DNA of 64,000 nt, from contig NZ_LIPF01000003.1 of assembly GCF_001905385.1 (NCBI RefSeq), forward strand, positions 372,001 to 436,000. The letters are read 5' to 3'. Origin of the DNA: Streptomyces sp. CB02414. Its GTDB lineage: Bacteria; Actinomycetota; Actinomycetes; Streptomycetales; Streptomycetaceae. Each line of letters starts with the position of its first letter. The stretch's first letter is position 1. Shown here one piece after another: positions 27,586 through 35,634 of the stretch. Position numbers and translations under genes: made by a program. The notes beneath the pieces are model-generated. The model searched no databases. It worked only from the letters and a program-made list of their open reading frames with translations, and had not been told where the DNA came from.

Positions 27586-27733
27586 GTCTCGGTACGGGTC
27601 CGGCAGCACCCTCGGCGTACCGGCCGTAACGGGCGTTTCCGGCCGCCCTCCTGCCCCGAGCCGTGTTGCGGACCCGGTCCCGGCCGCGCATAGTTGCGCT
27701 GCGGAAGGGCCGAAACCGGGGGTGGGATGGGCG

Positions 27734-28771
27734 ATGGCCGGGCACGGGGCTCAGGAGCATCCACACGGTGCCGACCGGCTGTGCGCGGCCGGGGACCGCG
27801 TGTACTCCAGGGCCGTACGACGTGGCCGGGTGCCCCGCCGGGACGCCGAGCCGGTCCCCTGCCTCCTCGAACTGGCTTTGCTGCACCCGGACCCCGACGA
27901 CATGGACTGGCTGGTGCCGACCTCTCCGCAGGAGGTCATGACCCGGCTGTTGCGCGGGCTCTACGACGAGGTCAGCACGAGCCAGCGGCGGGTGGGCTCG
28001 GCGGTGGAGGCCTTCGAGTGGTACGCGGGCCTGGACGGCCGGTCCCGGCCCGCCGCCGGCACGGAGGGCACGGCGATCCGCGTCCTCGACGGCCTGGCCC
28101 GCATCCAGGCCGCGATGGACGAGGCGACGCAGGCCTGCACGACGGAGGTCCTGACCGTGCAGCCCGGCGGCATCCGGCGCGAGGCGGAGCTCTCCGAGGG
28201 CCTGCACCGGGCGCTGGCGCTGCGCGGGCGCGGGGTGCGGATGCGGGACCTGTACACGCACGTCGCCCGGCACGGCCAGGGCCTGCTCAACTACCTGGAG
28301 CTGATGGGCGACGCGGTCGAGGCCCGCACGCTGGACGAGGTGATCGACCGCCTCATCCTCTTCGACCGGACGGTGGCGTTCGTACCGGCGAACACGGACC
28401 GCACGATGGCGCTGGAACTACGCCATCCCGCACTGATCGCCTACCTGGTGACGGTCTTCGAACGCCTCTGGCGCCTGGCGATCCCGCTCACCGCCCCCCT
28501 CCCCGACACCGGCATCGAGGGCATCTCCCACCGCGAGCAGTCCATCGCGGCGCTGCTGGCGGAAGGCCACCAGGACGCGGTCATCGCGGAACGCCTCGGC
28601 ATAAGCGTCCGCACGGCCCGCGCCCACATCGCCCGCCTCTCGGAGACCTTGGGCGCGGCGAGCCGGACGCAGCTGGGGGTACGCATCGCCCAGGCAGGCC
28701 TGGACGGCTCCCCTCGCGCGGTGGCCTCCCCCGTCATCCTTCCGGGTCAAGAATCCCCGACTGCCCGATGA
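27734..28771 (+). CDS. LuxR-type HTH regulator with TrmB/PLD-like sensor region (paralogue 1)
   Basis: 345 residues, the first of three paralogues. The N-terminal region (GADRLCAAGDRVYSRAVRRG, CLLELALLHPDPDDMDWL) is shared with the other two. The middle (~110-245) resembles TrmB/PLD-like sensor domains (TTEVLTVQPGG, LYTHVARHG, RTLDEVIDRLILFDRTVAFVPAN). The C-terminus is a LuxR-type helix-turn-helix (HREQSIAALLAEGHQDAVIAERLGISVRTARAHIARL). No receiver phosphorylation site is seen. ATG 27734 is used; GTG 27722 is possible. Its 3' end overlaps the convergent paralogue by 38 bp, which could cause transcriptional interference. Confidence 0.75.
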   Translation: MAGHGAQEHPHGADRLCAAGDRVYSRAVRRGRVPRRDAEPVPCLLELALLHPDPDDMDWLVPTSPQEVMTRLLRGLYDEVSTSQRRVGSAVEAFEWYAGLDGRSRPAAGTEGTAIRVLDGLARIQAAMDEATQACTTEVLTVQPGGIRREAELSEGLHRALALRGRGVRMRDLYTHVARHGQGLLNYLELMGDAVEARTLDEVIDRLILFDRTVAFVPANTDRTMALELRHPALIAYLVTVFERLWRLAIPLTAPLPDTGIEGISHREQSIAALLAEGHQDAVIAERLGISVRTARAHIARLSETLGAASRTQLGVRIAQAGLDGSPRAVASPVILPGQESPTAR

Positions 28772-29717
28772 GGTAGCCGAGCTGCGCGCGGCTTTCGCTG
28801 CCGAGGGTGGCGGCGAGTTTGGCGATGTGGACGCGGGCGGTGCGGACGTTCATGCCGAGGCGTTCGGCGATGACGTTGTCGGTGTGGCCTTCGATGAGGA
28901 GGGCGGCTATGGCGCGTTGGCGGGGGGTGACGCCGTTGACGGTGGGCTGTTGGACAGCCTGGGGGTGCATGGGGGTGGCGAGATGCCAGAGGCGGTCGAA
29001 GGTGTTGATGAAGTAGGCGGTCAGTGCGGGGTGGCGGACTTCGAGGGCGAGTGAGCGGTCGGCGCTGGCGGGGATGAAAGCGACCGTGTCGTCCACGATG
29101 ATCAGCCGGTTGGTGACCTGGTCGAGGGTCCGCGCCTCCACATCCCCCCGAAGACGTTCGTATCGCCCGATGATCAAAGGCGCATGGCGGACGGTGTGCT
29201 GGTACAGGGCTCGGACTCGACCACCATTGTCGAGGAACGCCTGGTCCCGCTCCATGGCAGCTTCGTGGTAGCGGAAGGGCGGAACGACCAAACCCTCGTG
29301 CGGCTGGATGGCGAGGAGTTGGTGCTTGCCCTCGGCCATGGCTTCGGAGATGGCCTGGCCGACTTGCTCCTTGCTGCCGAGGAGTCTCAGGTGTGGGCTC
29401 TCCTCACCGCCGACGGCTCGACGCTCGAGGCGCATGAGCGGCTCGAAGGCGTCTGCCAGTCGCTGTCCGCGACGTCGTTCGACCGAGATGCGCTCCTCTG
29501 CGGAACGGAGCAGGCGCTGCAGCGCGACAGTCGGAGCGACGGGCTCCAGCCGGTCCAGGTCATCGATCGCGGGCTGGAGGATGCCGTTGTCGATCAGGCA
29601 GGGTGCCGTCGCCGCCTCGGCGCTGGGGAGGTGCCCGTCTCGTAGTGCGCGGGCGTAAAGCTCCAGGCCCGCATCACACAACTCCTCCGCTCCATGGTGG
29701 TGGACCTGTGGGGTCAC
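28734..29717 (-). CDS. LuxR-type HTH regulator with TrmB/PLD-like sensor region (paralogue 2)
   Basis: 327 residues starting at GTG 29717 (GAAGAGAG upstream). Same plan as its neighbours: EELCDAGLELYARALRDGHL, a Gln/Glu-rich helix, sensor core (LLAIQPHEGLVVPPFRYHEA, LYQHTVRHAP, RTLDQVTNRLIIVDDTVAFIPAS), then TPRQRAIAALLIEGHTDNVIAERLGMNVRTARVHIAKL and the ending AQLGYLIGQSGILDPEG. It is closest to paralogue 3 at the C-terminus. Codon bias is weaker than in core genes. It lies 25 bp downstream of paralogue 3 on the same strand, so both are probably co-transcribed. Confidence 0.75.
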   Translation of the reverse strand: MTPQVHHHGAEELCDAGLELYARALRDGHLPSAEAATAPCLIDNGILQPAIDDLDRLEPVAPTVALQRLLRSAEERISVERRRGQRLADAFEPLMRLERRAVGGEESPHLRLLGSKEQVGQAISEAMAEGKHQLLAIQPHEGLVVPPFRYHEAAMERDQAFLDNGGRVRALYQHTVRHAPLIIGRYERLRGDVEARTLDQVTNRLIIVDDTVAFIPASADRSLALEVRHPALTAYFINTFDRLWHLATPMHPQAVQQPTVNGVTPRQRAIAALLIEGHTDNVIAERLGMNVRTARVHIAKLAATLGSESRAQLGYLIGQSGILDPEG

Positions 29718-29742
29718 GCGTGACTCTCTTCGTCGGTTGAGA

Positions 29743-30753
29743 TCAGTGATCCTTTTCCAGGATCCCGGACTGGGCTATGAGGTAGCCGAGCTGGGCGCGG
29801 CTGCCGCTGCCCAAGGCCAAGGCCAGTTTCGCGATGTGCGCTCGGCACGTGCGGACGTTCATGCCGAGACGCCGGGCGATGGCTTCGTCGACGTGGCCCT
29901 CCACCAGGAGCTTGGCAATCGAGTGCTGAATGTCGGTAATGCCGTCCGAGGCGGTCTCGTAGGGTGTCCCCACCTTGAGTGGCACGGCGCGGGACCACAT
30001 GAATTCGAAGACTTTGATCAGGTACCTGACCAGCCCTGGGTGGCGCAGCTCCAAGGCGACCTGGCGATCTTCCCGGGTCGGGATGAAGGCCACCGACTCG
30101 TCGCAGATGATGAGTCGCTCGACGAGTTCGTCAATGGTGCGCACTTCGACCTTGCCGTCAGCAATCTGGTCCACGTAGGCGAGGGTCTCGGGGCTGTGGC
30201 GGGCTGTGTGCTGGTACAGGGTGCGTAGCCGTACGCCTCGCTCGATCAGAGGTTTGTCGCGCTCCAGGCCTTTGAGGAGGTTGCTCTCCAGGCGTCGACC
30301 CCCGGGTTGCACGGTGAGTACCTCTGCCTGGCACTCCGAGGTGGCGAGGTTCAGCGCCGAGTTGATCCGGTCTCTGCCCTCCAGCACAGTGATGGCGTGA
30401 GTCGACGCGGTGCCCTGGGCGCTCGCAGCCATGAACGGCTCGAAGGCGTCGGCCAACTGGACGGAGAGGCGCCGACGCTCCGTGATCTCCCGTTCGATCG
30501 GATGGAGGCGCTGTGCGAGGGCGACCGTTGGCGGGACGGGACGCAGCCACGTGGCATCGTCGGGGTCGGGGTGGAGAAGTGCGAACTCCATCAGGCAGGG
30601 GGCCGACTCGACATCCGCGCGGGCGATGCGGCCGGCGCGCAGCGCGCTGACGTAGATTCGGCTGCCTTCGTCACACAGTTCGGTTATGGCGTGGGGATGT
30701 GCCGCTTGTGTCTCGTTTGTCCCCAATTTTCCACCCCCCAGGGTCCTGAACAT
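29743..30753 (-). CDS. LuxR-type HTH regulator with TrmB/PLD-like sensor region (paralogue 3)
   Basis: 336 residues from ATG 30753, which lacks a ribosome site; TTG 30726, preceded by GGGTGG, is an alternative and would remove nine residues. Shared blocks: AITELCDEGSRIYVSALRAG, CLMEFALLHPDPDDATWLRPV, CQAEVLTVQPGG, LYQHTARHSP, RTIDELVERLIICDESVAFIPT, and the HTH IQHSIAKLLVEGHVDEAIARRLGMNVRTCRAHIAKL. It is divergent from the small exported peptide gene, with only 86 bp between starts, so it is the most likely direct regulator of that unit. No ligand is known. Confidence 0.75.
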   Translation of the reverse strand: MFRTLGGGKLGTNETQAAHPHAITELCDEGSRIYVSALRAGRIARADVESAPCLMEFALLHPDPDDATWLRPVPPTVALAQRLHPIEREITERRRLSVQLADAFEPFMAASAQGTASTHAITVLEGRDRINSALNLATSECQAEVLTVQPGGRRLESNLLKGLERDKPLIERGVRLRTLYQHTARHSPETLAYVDQIADGKVEVRTIDELVERLIICDESVAFIPTREDRQVALELRHPGLVRYLIKVFEFMWSRAVPLKVGTPYETASDGITDIQHSIAKLLVEGHVDEAIARRLGMNVRTCRAHIAKLALALGSGSRAQLGYLIAQSGILEKDH

Positions 30754-30839
30754 GCAGGAACATGATGCACCGATTGTGTGGCCATGACGTGCCCGAATGA
30801 GCCATCGTCTTATTCGACGGGGGAAGAGGAGACCATCGA

Positions 30840-31025
30840 GTGAGGACGAAGCCGACTATGAGTAAGAGAATGCTTCGCTCGGTACTTGCCGCTGCTCTTT
30901 CCGCCGTCGTGGTGTTTGGGGCCGCGAGCGGCCTGGCCGGCAAGTCGAGCGACGTTCGTGCGGGCACCGGGGCGACCGAGGTTGTCGCGGGTGCGGATGG
31001 CACCGACGACACCTCCTGGAACTGA
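30840..31025 (+). CDS. Small exported peptide precursor, 61 aa, ending DTSWN
   Basis: GTG 30840 follows GAGGAG at 9-nt spacing. The product has a basic start (RTKPTMSKRMLRS), one hydrophobic helix (VLAAALSAVVVFGAASGLAG) and a short polar C-terminus rich in Gly, Asp and Thr that ends GTDDTSWN. This fits a secreted or membrane-released small peptide; ATG 30858 is a possible inner start that keeps the signal. It is followed 5 bp later by the Rieske-like gene and is divergent from three regulator genes. A role as a signal peptide sensed by those regulators is my inference. No lanthipeptide, lasso or other RiPP motif is seen. Confidence 0.6.
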   Translation: MRTKPTMSKRMLRSVLAAALSAVVVFGAASGLAGKSSDVRAGTGATEVVAGADGTDDTSWN

Positions 31026-31030
31026 TCGCG

Positions 31031-31366
31031 ATGACGACGCCACCTGACGACCGCTCCTTCCGCCGGGAAATGGCCACCGCCTACCGCTCCGGCTGGCACT
31101 TCATCGACCTGGTCACCGCGATCCCCCACCCCGGTGACTCCCTGATGGTGACCGTCTTCGGCGAGCCGGTCGTCGTCACGCTGGACGAGGACGGCGACGT
31201 GCGGGCGTACCGGTGCCTGCGGCGGCCTCGGGGGGCGCCGCAGCCCGTGCGGTGCGCCATCCGTTACGGAATGATCTTTGTGAACCTGGACCAGAGGGAC
31301 CACCGGCTCGCGCAGCCGGCGGACCCCGAAGTGAGGACCATCTCGGCCACCCCCCGCAGTGCCTGA
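31031..31366 (+). CDS. Truncated Rieske-like protein lacking cluster ligands, 111 aa
   Basis: The first ~70 residues (MATAYRSGWHFIDLVTAIPHPGDSLMVTVFGEPVVVTLDEDGDVRAYR) follow the N-terminal part of Rieske ring-hydroxylating oxygenases, where a CPHRG motif should come next. Here it reads CLRRPRG: the histidine is gone and no second CxxH follows; the rest (CAIRYGMIFVNLDQRD) resembles the post-Rieske strand. It should not bind a [2Fe-2S] cluster. It is only 5 bp from the peptide gene, so it is probably co-translated. It may be a maturation, binding or regulatory partner. The function is unknown. Confidence 0.55.
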   Translation: MTTPPDDRSFRREMATAYRSGWHFIDLVTAIPHPGDSLMVTVFGEPVVVTLDEDGDVRAYRCLRRPRGAPQPVRCAIRYGMIFVNLDQRDHRLAQPADPEVRTISATPRSA

Positions 31367-31411
31367 CGCGATTCCCCCGTCGTAACAGATCGCTCAGGTG
31401 CTTCCCCCCGG

Positions 31412-31450
31412 CAGCGGCGTCACCGTGACCTGAACACGGTGACGCCGCTG
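31412..31450. terminator. Perfect hairpin after peptide/Rieske-like unit
   Basis: Sixteen-base arms (CAGCGGCGTCACCGTG and its exact complement) around a 7-nt loop, 46 bp after the Rieske-like stop. It insulates this unit from clpB. No T-run. Confidence 0.8.
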
Positions 31451-31593
31451 TCGTGCGTGTGGCGACATTTCGGGGTACCGACCCGTATCGCTTCCGACCC
31501 GGCGTGGCCGAAAAGGCTCGCGTGACGGTACTCACCGCGCGAGGTGACCGGCGGACCGGGAACCTGGTGCCATCCGGAGAACCGTCTGCAACC

Positions 31594-31614
31594 CTTGAGC
31601 GGAATAGACTCAAC
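31594..31614. promoter_or_regulatory. HAIR element (HspR operator) upstream of clpB
   Basis: CTTGAGC, 7 nt, ACTCAAC: differs at two positions from the HAIR consensus CTTGAGT-N7-ACTCAAG and has the same left arm as the proximal dnaK HAIR. It lies 77 bp before the clpB start, placing clpB under HspR. Confidence 0.8.
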
Positions 31615-31690
31615 TTTGTGTACGTTGGATGAGTCAGCACCGGGAGACACGGCCGCCCGCCACGGCCGACGCTAGGAGGAGAGCCAGAAC

Positions 31691-34291
31691 GTGGACGCCG
31701 AGCTGACCAACCGGAGCCGGGACGCGATCAACGCGGCCAGCAACCGGGCCGTGACCGAGGGGCACGCCGACCTCACCCCCGCCCACCTGCTCCTCGCCCT
31801 GCTCCAGGGGCAGGACAACGAGAACGTCACCGACCTGCTCGCCGCCGTCGAGGCCGACCTCGCGGCGGTACGGTCCGGCGCCGAGCGCATCCTCGCCGGG
31901 CTGCCCAGCGTCACGGGGGCCACCGTGGCACCGCCACAGCCCAACCGTGAGATGCTCGCCGTGGTCGCCGACGCCCAGGCTCGCGCCAAGGAACTCGGGG
32001 ACGAGTACCTCTCCACCGAGCACCTGCTCCTCGGCATCGCCGCGAAGGGCGGCGCGGCCGGTGAGGTACTGGAGGGGCAGGGAGCCAGTGCGAAGAAGCT
32101 GCAGGAAGCCTTCCGCAAGGCCAGGGGAGGGCGCCGCGTGACCACGGCCGACCCCGAGGGCCAGTACAAGGCGCTGGAGAAGTTCGGCACCGACCTCACC
32201 GCCTCCGCCCGGGAGGGCAGGCTCGACCCGGTCATCGGGCGGGACCAGGAGATCCGGCGGGTCGTGCAGGTGCTCAGCCGGCGGACGAAGAACAACCCCG
32301 TCCTCATCGGTGAGCCGGGTGTCGGCAAGACCGCCGTCGTGGAAGGGCTCGCCCAGCGGATCGTCAAGGGGGACGTGCCCGAGTCGCTGAAGGACAAGCG
32401 GCTGGTGGCGCTGGACCTCGGGGCGATGGTCGCCGGGGCGAAGTACCGCGGTGAGTTCGAGGAGCGGCTGAAGACCGTCCTCGCCGAGATCAAGGACTCC
32501 GACGGACAGATCGTCACCTTTATCGACGAGCTGCACACCGTCGTCGGCGCCGGGGCCGGCGGCGACTCGGCCATGGACGCCGGGAACATGCTCAAGCCGA
32601 TGCTCGCGCGCGGTGAGCTGCGCATGGTGGGTGCCACGACCCTCGACGAGTACCGGGAGCGGATCGAGAAGGACCCCGCCCTGGAGCGGCGCTTCCAGCA
32701 GGTGCTGGTCGCCGAGCCGACCGTCGAGGACTCCATCGCCATCCTGCGCGGGCTCAAGGGGCGGTACGAGGCGCACCACAAGGTGCAGATCGCGGACAGC
32801 GCGCTGGTGGCCGCCGCCAGTCTGTCCGACCGGTACATCACCTCCCGGTTCCTGCCCGACAAGGCCATCGACCTCGTCGACGAGGCCGCGTCCCGGCTGC
32901 GCATGGAGATCGACTCCTCGCCCGTCGAGATCGACGAGCTCCAGCGCGCCGTCGACCGCCTGAAGATGGAGGAGCTGGCGATCGGCAAGGAGACCGACGC
33001 CGCCTCCCTGGAACGGCTGGAGCGGCTGCGGCGCGACCTCGCCGACAAGGAGGAGGAGCTGCGCGGCCTCACCGCCCGCTGGGAGAAGGAGAAGCAGTCC
33101 CTCAACCGGGTCGGCGAGCTGAAGGAGAAGCTCGACGAACTGCGCGGGCAGGCGGAGAGGGCCCAGCGCGACGGTGACTTCGACACCGCCAGCAAGCTGC
33201 TCTACGGGGAGATCCCGACCTTGGAGCGGGACCTGGAGGCCGCCTCCGAGGCCGAGGAGGAGGTGGCCAGGGACACCATGGTCAAGGAGGAGGTCGGCGC
33301 CGACGACATCGCCGACGTCGTCGCCTCCTGGACCGGCATCCCCGCCGGGCGGCTGATGGAGGGCGAGACGCAGAAGCTGCTGCGCATGGAGGACGAGCTC
33401 GGCAGGCGGCTGATCGGGCAGACCGAGGCCGTGCGGGCCGTCTCCGACGCCGTACGGCGGAGCAGGGCCGGGATCGCCGACCCCGACCGGCCGACCGGGT
33501 CGTTCCTCTTCCTCGGGCCGACCGGTGTCGGAAAGACCGAGCTGGCCAAGGCGCTCGCCGACTTCCTCTTCGACGACGAGCGGGCGATGGTCCGCATCGA
33601 CATGAGCGAGTACAGCGAGAAGCACAGCGTCGCCCGGCTGGTCGGCGCCCCGCCCGGATACGTCGGGTACGAGGAGGGCGGCCAGCTCACCGAGGCCGTG
33701 CGGCGGCGGCCGTACACCGTCGTGCTGCTGGACGAGGTGGAGAAGGCGCACCCGGAGGTCTTCGACATCCTGCTCCAGGTGCTGGACGACGGGCGTCTCA
33801 CCGACGGGCAGGGCCGCACGGTCGACTTCCGCAACACCATCCTGGTCCTCACCTCCAACCTCGGCAGCCAGTACCTGGTCGACCCGGTGACCACCGAGGC
33901 CGAGAAGAAGGAGCAGGTCCTGGAGGTGGTCCGGGCCTCCTTCAAGCCGGAGTTCCTCAACCGCCTCGACGACCTCGTGGTCTTCTCGGCGCTCAGCAAG
34001 GAGGAGCTGAGCCGGATCGCGCGGCTCCAGATCGACGCGCTCGCCCGGCGCCTCGCCGAGCGCCGCCTCACCCTGGACGTCACCGACGACGCCCTGACCT
34101 GGCTGGCCGACGAGGGCAACGATCCGGCCTACGGTGCCCGGCCGCTGCGCCGCCTCGTCCAGACCGCCATCGGCGACCGGCTCGCCCGGGAGATCCTCTC
34201 CGGCGAGATCAAGGACGGCGACACGGTCCGTGTGGACCGCTTCGGCGACGAGCTCATCGTGGGCCCGGCGGCGGGCGGCAAGACGCTGTAG
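31691..34291 (+). CDS. clpB: Disaggregase ClpB (Hsp100)
   Basis: 866 residues, typical length. N-domain 1-145 with two Clp_N repeats; AAA+ domain 1 with Walker A GEPGVGKT (from 207) and Walker B VTFIDELH; the coiled-coil middle domain (~395-520) that contacts DnaK; AAA+ domain 2 with Walker A GPTGVGKT (from 609), Walker [12 protein letters not shown] and sensor-2 GARPLRR. There is no ClpP-binding IGF-type loop, as expected. It rescues aggregated proteins with DnaK-DnaJ-GrpE. GTG 31691 follows AGGAGGAG. The HAIR upstream puts it in the HspR regulon. Confidence 0.97.
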   Translation: MDAELTNRSRDAINAASNRAVTEGHADLTPAHLLLALLQGQDNENVTDLLAAVEADLAAVRSGAERILAGLPSVTGATVAPPQPNREMLAVVADAQARAKELGDEYLSTEHLLLGIAAKGGAAGEVLEGQGASAKKLQEAFRKARGGRRVTTADPEGQYKALEKFGTDLTASAREGRLDPVIGRDQEIRRVVQVLSRRTKNNPVLIGEPGVGKTAVVEGLAQRIVKGDVPESLKDKRLVALDLGAMVAGAKYRGEFEERLKTVLAEIKDSDGQIVTFIDELHTVVGAGAGGDSAMDAGNMLKPMLARGELRMVGATTLDEYRERIEKDPALERRFQQVLVAEPTVEDSIAILRGLKGRYEAHHKVQIADSALVAAASLSDRYITSRFLPDKAIDLVDEAASRLRMEIDSSPVEIDELQRAVDRLKMEELAIGKETDAASLERLERLRRDLADKEEELRGLTARWEKEKQSLNRVGELKEKLDELRGQAERAQRDGDFDTASKLLYGEIPTLERDLEAASEAEEEVARDTMVKEEVGADDIADVVASWTGIPAGRLMEGETQKLLRMEDELGRRLIGQTEAVRAVSDAVRRSRAGIADPDRPTGSFLFLGPTGVGKTELAKALADFLFDDERAMVRIDMSEYSEKHSVARLVGAPPGYVGYEEGGQLTEAVRRRPYTVVLLDEVEKAHPEVFDILLQVLDDGRLTDGQGRTVDFRNTILVLTSNLGSQYLVDPVTTEAEKKEQVLEVVRASFKPEFLNRLDDLVVFSALSKEELSRIARLQIDALARRLAERRLTLDVTDDALTWLADEGNDPAYGARPLRRLVQTAIGDRLAREILSGEIKDGDTVRVDRFGDELIVGPAAGGKTL

Positions 34292-34300
34292 CCCCACCTG

Positions 34301-34332
34301 CGCGCGGCCCCTCGCCCCTGGGGGGCCGCGCG
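34301..34332. terminator. clpB terminator hairpin
   Basis: CGCGCGGCCCC pairs with GGGGCCGCGCG, 11 bp, loop of 10 nt. It lies between clpB and a convergent gene, serving both. Confidence 0.75.
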
Positions 34333-34336
34333 CGTG

Positions 34337-34873
34337 TCAGAGGGTGAACGCGGCGAACCGCACCAAGGCGGTGCCGGCGTCCTCGTACTCCACGCTCACC
34401 TGGACGGCGTGGGCGTTCACACCGTCCGGCAGGCCCTGCGCGTAGTCCAGATCCAGACACAGGTCCACGGCGGCGTCCCCGCAGAACTCCGTCTCGGGCG
34501 CGGGTGCGTCCGGGTAGGTGTGCGCGAGCCACTCGGCGACCCCGGCGCGCGGCATCCGGAAGACCGCGCTGTAGTGGACGTCCTGCCATCCCTGCATCGT
34601 GCAGGCCCCCACCGGCTCGGCGCCGTCCGGCAGCGCCGCCCCGCCGAAGCCCAGCGCCTCCGGGCAGGGACGCTGTTCGGGGCCGCCGCCGAGCGGGTAC
34701 TCGGAATCGGACGCCACGAGGCCCACGGCGGCCACGAGGACGACGAGGACGGGGAGCAGCACCAGCGCGGCCAGGGCCACGAGGACCGCGGTCGGCCACC
34801 ACTTGGTCCGCCCGCGCGGCACCTCCTCGCCCCTGCCGGCGTCCCCCGCGACCGTGCCCCGTGCCCGTCTCAT
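34337..34873 (-). CDS. Membrane-anchored hypothetical protein, 178 aa
   Basis: A short basic cytoplasmic start (MRRARGTVAGDAGRGEE), one strong membrane helix (TAVLVALAALVLLPVLVVLVAAVGLVA, about residues 28-54) and an extracellular domain with four cysteines (PCPEALGF, GACTMQ, ETEFCGDAAVDLCLDLD), which could form two disulfides. ATG 34873 has GGAGGCGGGG upstream. No family is recognised. It shares the clpB terminator. Confidence 0.7.
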   Translation of the reverse strand: MRRARGTVAGDAGRGEEVPRGRTKWWPTAVLVALAALVLLPVLVVLVAAVGLVASDSEYPLGGGPEQRPCPEALGFGGAALPDGAEPVGACTMQGWQDVHYSAVFRMPRAGVAEWLAHTYPDAPAPETEFCGDAAVDLCLDLDYAQGLPDGVNAHAVQVSVEYEDAGTALVRFAAFTL

Positions 34874-35020
34874 GGCCCCGCCTCCGTCTGCCACACGTCC
34901 CACCCGTCCACCCGACCGGCCGGATCATGTCAGCCGAAGGCTGACAGGCCTCCGGCGGGCTTGCCACCCCCCTCCCCGCATGGGGGAGGATGGCCAGATC
35001 CGTACGAAGGGAAAATCACG

Positions 35021-35557
35021 GTGAGCATCGACCCGTCCTCGATTCCGAACTTCGGGGGCAAGCAGCCCGAGCCGCAGCCCCAAGGACCGGCGGGCCCCGT
35101 CGTCCCGGATCAGGATCTTGTGAAGCAGCTCCTCGAACAGATGGAGCTCAAGTACGTCGTCGACGACGAGGGTGACCTCGCGGCGCCGTGGGAGCAGTTC
35201 CGTACGTACTTCATGTTCCGCGGTGAGGGTGACCAGCAGGTCTTCTCGGTGCGGACGTTCTACGACCGGCCCCACCAGATCGACGAGAAGCCGCAGCTGC
35301 TCGAGTCGATCGACGACTGGAACCGGCGCACCCTGTGGCCGAAGGTGTACTCCCACACCCACGACGACGGCACCGTCCGCCTGATCGGCGAGGCGCAGAT
35401 GCTGATCGGCATGGGCGTCAGCCTGGAGCACTTCGTCTCCTCGACGGTCAGCTGGGTGCGCGCCGCCATCGAGTTCGACCGGTGGCTCGTGGAGCAGCTC
35501 GGCCTGGAGCAGGAGGTCAACGAGGCGGAGAAGCCCAAGGAGGAGGGCGAGGAGTAG
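35021..35557 (+). CDS. YbjN-domain protein
   Basis: 178 residues from GTG 35021 (GAAGGGA upstream): VSIDPSSIPNFGG, a Pro/Gln linker, then the YbjN sensory-like fold (LLEQMELKYVVDDEGDLAAPW, FRGEGDQQVFSVRTFYDR, LLESIDDWNRRTLWPKVYSH, EAQMLIGMGVSLEHFVSSTV). It resembles type III secretion chaperone-like YbjN proteins. The acidic C-terminus (NEAEKPKEEGEE) is typical of the streptomycete form. The molecular role is unknown. Confidence 0.85.
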   Translation: MSIDPSSIPNFGGKQPEPQPQGPAGPVVPDQDLVKQLLEQMELKYVVDDEGDLAAPWEQFRTYFMFRGEGDQQVFSVRTFYDRPHQIDEKPQLLESIDDWNRRTLWPKVYSHTHDDGTVRLIGEAQMLIGMGVSLEHFVSSTVSWVRAAIEFDRWLVEQLGLEQEVNEAEKPKEEGEE

Positions 35558-35577
35558 TCCGCCCCCCGCCAGCTGGG

Positions 35578-35612
35578 GAGCCCGGCCCGGACAGTGATGT
35601 CCGGCCGGGCTC
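35578..35612. terminator. Bidirectional terminator hairpin
   Basis: GAGCCCGGCC and GGCCGGGCTC arms with an inner GGACA/TGTCC stem and one bulged base, followed by TT. Lies between the YbjN gene and the convergent aminotransferase gene. Confidence 0.75.
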
Positions 35613-35634
35613 TTCCTCGTTCCGTCCGGTACGT

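Larger units (their letters stand above)
31367..31690. promoter_or_regulatory. Intergenic region: hairpin, then clpB control region
   Basis: Begins after the Rieske-like gene, holds the hairpin at 31412-31450 and the HAIR element at 31594-31614, and ends with AGGAGGAG before the clpB GTG. No gene is seen between. Confidence 0.6.

Noticed and set aside
31634..34297. Long antisense frame opposite clpB (887 codons)
   Set aside because: A shadow of the biased codon use of clpB, without recognisable domains or a credible start.
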